A DNA stretch of 36,942 nucleotides. Origin: an uncultured Acidobacteriia bacterium. Lineage in GTDB: Bacteria; Acidobacteriota; Terriglobia; Bryobacterales; Bryobacteraceae. The notes below the pieces were generated by a model that had not been told where the DNA came from, did no database searches, and saw nothing but the letters and a program-made list of their open reading frames with translations. Position 1 is the first letter of the stretch, and the number at the start of each line of letters is the position of its first letter. Below are positions 32,208 to 36,942 of this stretch, one piece after another. The DNA lies in assembly GCA_903929755.1 (NCBI GenBank), contig CAIYVZ010000164.1:1-36942 (forward strand), in the 5' to 3' direction. The translations under genes and the position numbers were made by a program.

Positions 32208-33092
32208 ATGAAATTTCAGGGAATCTACGTGGCGGCTGCCACACCGTTCGATCACACTGGCGCAATCTACCGTACCAAGGTCCAGCATAACTTCGAGAAG
32301 TGGAGCAGGACGGCGGTAGCCGGTTTTGTCGTCGGGGCGCATGCGGGTGAAGGCCCGCTGCTCTCGGCTGGCGAGAAGGTGGAGTTGCTCGCGCTGGCCG
32401 CGAAGTCCGTCCCGGAAGGCAAAGTCCTCATCCTGGACGTTTCCTGCGAGGGGGTACGGCTGGCGGCCGACCTGGCACAGCGCGGGGCGGCGGCGGGCGC
32501 GCATGCCGTGGTCAGCCTGGTCCCCCACGAGTATCGCGGCATGATGTACGGCCCGGAGGCGCAAATGCTGTACTTCCGCGCGCTGGCCGATCAGTCGCCG
32601 GCGCCTGTCCTGATCCACAACGCACCGCTGACCACGGGCGTAGATTTGTCGCCGGAGACGGTGGCGAAGCTGGCGGCGCACCCGAACATTAGGGGCATCA
32701 TCGAAACCGGGACGCCGACGGGGCGGATTGCCCACCTGCGGCAAGTTTGCGGGAAGGACTTCGCGATTCTGGCCGGATCGGAGGGTCAACTTTGGGAATC
32801 GCTCCGGAGCGGAGCCAACGGGGCCGCCCTGGCGTTTGCCAGTGCCGCACCGTACGCCGCCATCGCCGTGTGGGAAGCGAACCGTACCCGCGAGGAGGAG
32901 GCCGGTATCGACTGGCAGGACCGCATCGCGCACCCGTCCATTCTGGTGACGGATCTGTATGGTGTGGCGGGCCTGAAACATGCCATGGACCTGAATGGCT
33001 ACTACGGTGGTCCAGCGCGGTTGCCGTTCCCGCCGGTCAGCCTTGAGGCCCGCGACGAAATTGAAAACGCCTTTCGTGATTTGAAGGGATAG
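32208..33092 (+). CDS. DapA-family protein lacking the Schiff-base lysine
   Basis: This 294-residue protein has the dihydrodipicolinate synthase/N-acetylneuraminate lyase fold: GIYVAAATPFDHTGAI at the start, FVVGAHAGEGPLLSAGEKVE in place of the usual GTTGE loop, VSLVPHEYRGMMYGP in the Tyr region, VLIHNAPLTTGVDLSPETVA, and NIRGIIETGTPTGRI where the catalytic lysine of NxxGIKE should sit (Lys replaced by Ile165). Without the lysine a classical aldolase Schiff base cannot form, so it may be a non-aldolase member, bind a keto acid as a sensor, or use another chemistry. ATG 32208 is 8 bp from the divergent prmA start. The downstream yggS-like gene begins 3 bp after its stop. Confidence 0.82.
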   Translation: MKFQGIYVAAATPFDHTGAIYRTKVQHNFEKWSRTAVAGFVVGAHAGEGPLLSAGEKVELLALAAKSVPEGKVLILDVSCEGVRLAADLAQRGAAAGAHAVVSLVPHEYRGMMYGPEAQMLYFRALADQSPAPVLIHNAPLTTGVDLSPETVAKLAAHPNIRGIIETGTPTGRIAHLRQVCGKDFAILAGSEGQLWESLRSGANGAALAFASAAPYAAIAVWEANRTREEEAGIDWQDRIAHPSILVTDLYGVAGLKHAMDLNGYYGGPARLPFPPVSLEARDEIENAFRDLKG

Positions 33093-33095
33093 GCC

Positions 33096-33764
33096 ATGCC
33101 CGAGACGCTGCAAGAGAAGCTCGACCTTGTGCAGCAGAGAATTCACGCTGCATGCGGCCGGGCGCACCGGGATCCGGCGGGGGTTCGGTTGCTGGCGGTT
33201 ACCAAGATTTTCCCGGCTGACGTGATTTGCGAGGCGTATGCGGTCGGCCTGCGCGAGTTTGGCGAAAACTACGTGCAGGAGATGGAAGATAAGGCCGGGG
33301 CGGTGGCTGGTCTGCAGGGTGCCCGATTTCATTTGATCGGCCATCTGCAATCGAACAAGACGAAGAAAGCGGCGCAGCTGTTTTCGGCGATCGACAGCGT
33401 GGACAGCGTGAAACTGGCGCGGCGCCTGGACGCGGAAGGGGTTCCTCTCGACATCACCATTGAGGTGAAACTCTCCCACGAGGAATCGAAGACAGGGGCG
33501 GACGCGGAAGGTCTGGCGGATATTGTGGCGGCAGTGCGCGCCAGCGGAAATCTGCAACTGAAGGGTCTGATGACGGTGCCACCCTGGTCAGAGGACGTGG
33601 AACGTTCCCGCCCTTACTTCGCCAAACTGCGGGAACTTGGCCGGCGGCACGGGATTGGGGAGCTTTCCATGGGCATGTCCCACGATCTGGAAGTTGCCAT
33701 TGAAGAGGGTGCCACGTGGGTTCGGGTGGGAACCGCGCTGTTTGGTAAGCGCAGGAAGCCATGA
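33096..33764 (+). CDS. YggS/PROSC-family PLP-binding homeostasis protein
   Basis: This is a 222-residue protein of the YggS (PLPBP) family, which binds pyridoxal phosphate on a TIM-barrel lysine and buffers the cofactor rather than acting as a classical enzyme. Motifs are VRLLAVTKIFPADVICEAYA (Lys37 in AVTK), LREFGENYVQEMEDK, ARFHLIGHLQSNKTKKAAQL, IEVKLSHEESKTGADAEGLA, LKGLMTVPPWSED and ELSMGMSHDLEVAIEEGATW, ending with VRVGTALFG. All are in the normal order and length. It lies 3 bp after the DapA-like gene and overlaps the next glycosyltransferase gene by ATGA, so the three form one operon. Confidence 0.93.
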   Translation: MPETLQEKLDLVQQRIHAACGRAHRDPAGVRLLAVTKIFPADVICEAYAVGLREFGENYVQEMEDKAGAVAGLQGARFHLIGHLQSNKTKKAAQLFSAIDSVDSVKLARRLDAEGVPLDITIEVKLSHEESKTGADAEGLADIVAAVRASGNLQLKGLMTVPPWSEDVERSRPYFAKLRELGRRHGIGELSMGMSHDLEVAIEEGATWVRVGTALFGKRRKP

Positions 33765-34822
33765 ACGCCTGGCATTACGCGCCGCCGCCGGGGTCGCGGT
33801 CAGGTGTGGCAGATTACGCCGCAGCTCTGGACAAACATCTGCACGGGGGTGCGGCGCCGCTGTACCATTTGGGAAATAACGGCCTGCACCGGGAGATTTA
33901 CGCCCTGGCGGTGACGAAACCGGGCGTCGTGATGCTGCACGACGCAGTGCTGCACCATTTCCTGTTGGGATACCTGACGCGCCAGCAGTACATCGCCGAA
34001 TTCGTGCACAACTACGGCGAATGGAAGCGGGATCTGGCCGAAGAACTGTGGGAACACCGGGGGGCAAGCGGTACCGACCCCCGCTACTTCGATTTCCCCA
34101 TGGTGAGACGCGTTGCCGAGACGGCTAAGGCGGTCATCGTCCACAACGGCGGGGCAGAGCGCCTGGCGCTTGAGCACGGGGCAAGAACGGTTCACGTGAT
34201 TCCACATTTCCATGAGCCCGCGGGCGTGGATTCGGTGGACGGGCTCCGGTTCCGGCAGAAGTTGGGAATTGAGCCTGGTACCGCGCTGTTTGGGATCTTC
34301 GGCTATCTGCGGGAGACAAAGCGCGTGCTGCCTTCCATCCGGGTGTTCAGCCGTCTGCACGCTTTGCGGCCGAAGACTGCCCTGCTGGTGGCTGGCGAGC
34401 CGGTTTCCGACGACCTGCGCCGCCTGCTTGACGCCGAGACCGAGCGCCCGGGCGTTATCCGGCTGGGGCACCTTTCGGAACGGGAACTGCAGGCTGCGGG
34501 GAGCGCCATCGACTGCTGCATCAACCTCCGCTGGCCGGGTGCGGGGGAAACGTCGGGCATTGCCATTCGCATGATGGGGCTGGGCAAGCCGGTGATTCTG
34601 ACGGAGTCCCCGGAGATTGAAGACTTCCCCGAAGGAACCCGGCTGACGGTGAGCCGGGGGGCCGATGAAGGCGAAGAATTGTTCCACCAAATGGCCCTCG
34701 TCGCCGACTTCCCCGCCCTGGCTCGCGATATCGGCGCGGCGGCACGCCGCCACATTGAACTCCACCACTCGATCACACACGTGGCGGAACGCATCTCCTC
34801 CATCCTCCAGCGGCTTCCTTAA
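33761..34822 (+). CDS. GT4-like glycosyltransferase
   Basis: This 353-residue GT-B enzyme has an N-terminal acceptor-side start MNAWHYAPPPGSRSGVADYA with the conserved Gly-rich GVADY segment. A donor domain follows with GIFGYLRETKRVLPSIRVFS, LLVAGEPVSDDLRRLL, VIRLGHLSERELQAAGSAID and NLRWPGAGETSGIAIRMMGL, which is the EX7E-like nucleotide-sugar motif region, and VILTESPEIEDFP. Such sequences commonly use nucleotide-activated hexoses. It starts inside the end of the YggS gene (ATGA) and is the last gene of a likely DapA-like/YggS/GT operon. Acceptor unknown. Compared with the island glycosyltransferase it is a different subfamily. Confidence 0.85.
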   Translation: MNAWHYAPPPGSRSGVADYAAALDKHLHGGAAPLYHLGNNGLHREIYALAVTKPGVVMLHDAVLHHFLLGYLTRQQYIAEFVHNYGEWKRDLAEELWEHRGASGTDPRYFDFPMVRRVAETAKAVIVHNGGAERLALEHGARTVHVIPHFHEPAGVDSVDGLRFRQKLGIEPGTALFGIFGYLRETKRVLPSIRVFSRLHALRPKTALLVAGEPVSDDLRRLLDAETERPGVIRLGHLSERELQAAGSAIDCCINLRWPGAGETSGIAIRMMGLGKPVILTESPEIEDFPEGTRLTVSRGADEGEELFHQMALVADFPALARDIGAAARRHIELHHSITHVAERISSILQRLP

Positions 34823-34876
34823 ACGCACCAGTTCGGACACCCCGTCCGTATCGGTCGTTTTTCCTGGAAGAGGGGC

Positions 34877-34905
34877 TTAACACCGGCGCACAGCTGTGTT
34901 AGCAT
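34877..34905 (+). promoter_or_regulatory. Sigma-70-type promoter upstream of the EF-G-like gene
   Basis: A TTAACA (34877-34882) and a TAGCAT (34900-34905) are separated by 17 bp, the ideal spacing. The same stretch holds an inverted TAACAC/GTGTTA pair (34878-34883 and 34896-34901) that could bind a regulator. The gene starts 25 bp further on. A separate GGAAGG-like ribosome site precedes the GTG. Confidence 0.5.
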
Positions 34906-34929
34906 CCAGGCGGAAATGGAAGGTGTTTC

Positions 34930-36942
34930 GTGAAACCATATGAAACAAAGGACATTAGAAACGTCGGCATTGTAGGTCACGGCCATTGCGGGAAGACATC
35001 CGTAGTGGCCGGGTTGCTTTATGCGGCAGGTGCGACCAACCGCCTGACGCGTGTCGATGAAGGGAATACAGTAACTGACTTCGACGAAGAAGAGATCAAC
35101 CGGAAGCTGACGATCTCCTCCTCCGTCGCGGCGATCGAGTGGAAGAAGACCAAGATCAACCTCATCGATACGCCGGGCTTCAACATGTTTTTGAACGACG
35201 CGAAATCGGCGCTGATCGCCGCCGACGCGGCCATTATTGTGGTGGACGCCGTGGCGGGCGTGGAAGCACAGACCGAGCGCATGTGGAAAACGGCGGAAGA
35301 ATACAACATGCCGCGGGCCATTGTCATCAACAAACTGGATCGCGATCGAGCCAGCTTTGAGCGCACCATGGCCAGCATCCACGAGCGCTTTGGGCGCAAC
35401 GCGGTGCCAATTCAGTTGCCTTTGGGCGAGGACAAAGACTTCCGTGGCGTGATTGACCTGATGCGTATGAAGGCCTTCTCCTACACCATGGATGGCGACG
35501 GAAAAGGCCAGGAAGTCCCGATTCCGGACAACATGATGGAAGCGGCCAAACTGGCGCACGAAGAACTGATCGAGATAGTGGCCGAGGGCAAAGATGCCCT
35601 GATGGAAGAGTTCTTCGAGAAGGGCACGCTGCCTGAAGAGCACGTAATTGAAGGCGTGGACGAGGAAATGCGGGAGATGCGCATCTTCCCGGTGCTTTGC
35701 ATGTCTGGTTTGCATGACATCGGATCGGATCGCCTGCTGGAGCTAATTGTAGAGGCGTTCCCGACGCCGGATGGCCGCCCCCCGGCCAAAGTGATGCTGA
35801 ACGGCGCGGAAATCGAACGCCCCTGTTCGGTGACCCAGCCAGCGGCAGCATTTGTTTTCAAGACGACTGCCGACCCGTTTGCCGGGCGTCTCTCGTTCTT
35901 CCGCGTGCTGTCGGGCGTGGTGAAAGACGACGCCCATCTGCTCAACAGCGCCAAACGAACCGAGGAACGCCTGGCGCATATCGGCACACCTCTGGGTAGA
36001 ACGATTGTCCCGGTGACGGAACTGCGCGCCGGTGATATCGGTGTTGTTGCCAAGCTGAAAGATACGCTGACCGGCGACACGCTGGCTGATAAATCATCCC
36101 TGGTGGAGTTCCCGCCGATTCGGCATCCGGAACCTTCAATTGCCTTTGCTGTGGAAGCGAAGAGCCGGAACGACGAAGACCGCATGGGGAATGCGCTGCA
36201 CAAGTTGCTGGAAGAAGACCTCTCGCTGCGTTTTTACCGCGACTCGCAGACGAAGGATTTTCTGGTGGCTGGTACGGGCCAGGTCCACGTGGAAATCGCG
36301 GTCAGCCGCCTCAAGAAGCGCTATGGCGTAGACGTAACGCTCAAAGCGCCGAAGATTCCGTATCTGGAAACCATTCGCGGCAAGGCGGACGTGCAGGGTC
36401 GCCATAAAAAGCAGACCGGAGGCCACGGCCAGTTTGGCGATTGCTGGATTCGCATGGAGCCTCTGGAACGCGGGGCCAAATTCCAGTTTGCCAATGAAAC
36501 GTTCGGCGGCTCCATTCCGAGGAACTTCATCCCGGCCATCGAAAAGGGCATCATTGAGACGGCCGCGCGCGGTTTCCTGGCTGGCTTCCCCATGGTGGAC
36601 TTCAAGGTCATCGTTTACGACGGTTCCTATCACGACGTGGACAGCTCGGAAATGGCGTTCAAGATGGCGGCCCGGAAGGCTTTCCGGAATGCCATGGCAA
36701 CGGCCAAACCCGCGTTGCTGGAGCCGATTATGAACGTGGAAATTCAGGCTCCGGTAGAGTATGCCGGGGATCTGATGGGAGATTTGAACGCACGCCGCGG
36801 CCGAATTTCCGGAATGGACGTGCAGGGGCCGGTACAGATCATCCGGGCGCATGTGCCGATGTCGGAAATGCTCAGTTACCAGAGCGATTTGACGTCGATG
36901 ACGCAAGGCCGGGCTTCGTTCCAGATGGAATTCGACCATTAC
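34930..36942 (+). CDS. EF-G-2-like translational GTPase (partial, runs off the window)
   Basis: The 671 residues present cover almost the whole protein (EF-G is about 690). G1 is GHGHCGKT (16-23), switch I is EEEINRKLTISSS, G3 is DTPGF (80-84), and G4 is INKLD (about 132-136). Domains II to V follow, with domain IV GGHGQFGDCWIRMEPLERG and VDSSEMAFKMAARKAF and domain V GDLMGDLNARRGRISGMDVQ. Compared with canonical EF-G, the DTPGH histidine that positions the hydrolytic water is Phe84, as in some EF-G-2 paralogues where Tyr is found, so GTP hydrolysis may be slow or specialised. The start is GTG 34930; an ATG at 34940 is out of frame. It is not fusA of the str operon, as no rps/tuf genes are near. 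The stop lies beyond the window. Confidence 0.9.
   Translation, partial: MKPYETKDIRNVGIVGHGHCGKTSVVAGLLYAAGATNRLTRVDEGNTVTDFDEEEINRKLTISSSVAAIEWKKTKINLIDTPGFNMFLNDAKSALIAADAAIIVVDAVAGVEAQTERMWKTAEEYNMPRAIVINKLDRDRASFERTMASIHERFGRNAVPIQLPLGEDKDFRGVIDLMRMKAFSYTMDGDGKGQEVPIPDNMMEAAKLAHEELIEIVAEGKDALMEEFFEKGTLPEEHVIEGVDEEMREMRIFPVLCMSGLHDIGSDRLLELIVEAFPTPDGRPPAKVMLNGAEIERPCSVTQPAAAFVFKTTADPFAGRLSFFRVLSGVVKDDAHLLNSAKRTEERLAHIGTPLGRTIVPVTELRAGDIGVVAKLKDTLTGDTLADKSSLVEFPPIRHPEPSIAFAVEAKSRNDEDRMGNALHKLLEEDLSLRFYRDSQTKDFLVAGTGQVHVEIAVSRLKKRYGVDVTLKAPKIPYLETIRGKADVQGRHKKQTGGHGQFGDCWIRMEPLERGAKFQFANETFGGSIPRNFIPAIEKGIIETAARGFLAGFPMVDFKVIVYDGSYHDVDSSEMAFKMAARKAFRNAMATAKPALLEPIMNVEIQAPVEYAGDLMGDLNARRGRISGMDVQGPVQIIRAHVPMSEMLSYQSDLTSMTQGRASFQMEFDHY

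Noticed and set aside
32151-33557. A long minus-strand frame across the DapA-like and YggS genes
   Set aside because: The product is Arg/Gln/His-rich with no motif, typical of an antisense shadow of GC-rich genes. Both plus-strand genes have clear families.
34834-34860. An intrinsic terminator after the glycosyltransferase gene
   Set aside because: A short CGGAC/GTCCG stem exists, but the T run is ten bases further on, so it does not fit the usual form.
1-36942. CRISPR arrays and cas genes
   Set aside because: No regularly spaced direct repeats with unique spacers were seen. The only tandem repeat is the 22-bp one at 31347-31412, with no spacers.

Overview
The window looks like a chromosomal segment of a high-GC Acidobacteriota bacterium, most likely of the Bryobacterales/Solibacter group. 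The pointers are a metalloprotease with the C-terminal domain typical of Solibacter secreted proteins (TIGR03437-like), a very large Oar-type TonB-dependent receptor with an N-terminal carboxypeptidase-regulatory domain, PEP-CTERM proteins, many Tat/Sec-exported sugar-related enzymes, and small DUF6644-like membrane proteins. The taxonomic call is inference from protein families; no rRNA is present.

Layout. 1-0.7 kb: a decayed hicA toxin, an intact hicB antitoxin and a 54-residue membrane microprotein in overlapping frames. 0.7-2.9 kb (minus): a TPR protein and two related four-helix membrane proteins. 3.0-6.7 kb: a divergent carbohydrate module, with a ROK sugar kinase and a CBM9-like secreted protein on one side and an orphan sugar-binding lipoprotein and an exported TIM-barrel isomerase on the other. 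7-10.1 kb: an exported beta-propeller-like protein, mtgA, and an orphan contractile-tail sheath gene directly upstream of mtgA. 10.1-13.26 kb: a 3.1-kb island bounded by a perfect 31-bp direct repeat that duplicates the 3' end of comM (last ten codons plus stop). It carries a frameshifted PEP-CTERM gene, a glycosyltransferase and a second PEP-CTERM gene, but no recognisable integrase. 13.2-16.1 kb: comM, tRNA-Leu(CAA) with its terminator, and a SIS-domain sugar-phosphate enzyme. 16.1-20.2 kb: a caspase-like protease with an EF-hand loop, coupled by TAGTG to the Oar-like receptor. 20.4-24 kb: three end-to-end coupled genes for secreted proteins, the central one a matrixin-type metalloprotease. 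24-26.7 kb: an ATGA-coupled serine hydrolase and a galactonate-dehydratase-like enolase-superfamily enzyme. 26.8-30.3 kb: two coupled, paralogous alkaline-phosphatase-superfamily phosphodiesterases. 30.3-36.9 kb: a GGDEF-like protein with a ruined signature, prmA, a DapA-family protein lacking the Schiff-base lysine, a YggS-type PLP protein, a glycosyltransferase, and an EF-G-2-like GTPase running off the window end.

The most interesting items are the comM-tail-flanked island, the orphan sheath-mtgA pair, the caspase/TonB-receptor pair, the secreted metalloprotease operon, a three-copy 22-bp tandem repeat over the convergent ends of the GGDEF-like gene and prmA, and two proteins (DapA-like, GGDEF-like) that have lost key catalytic motifs. 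Nothing here is a proven new system. The island and the coupled secreted operons are the best candidates for one.
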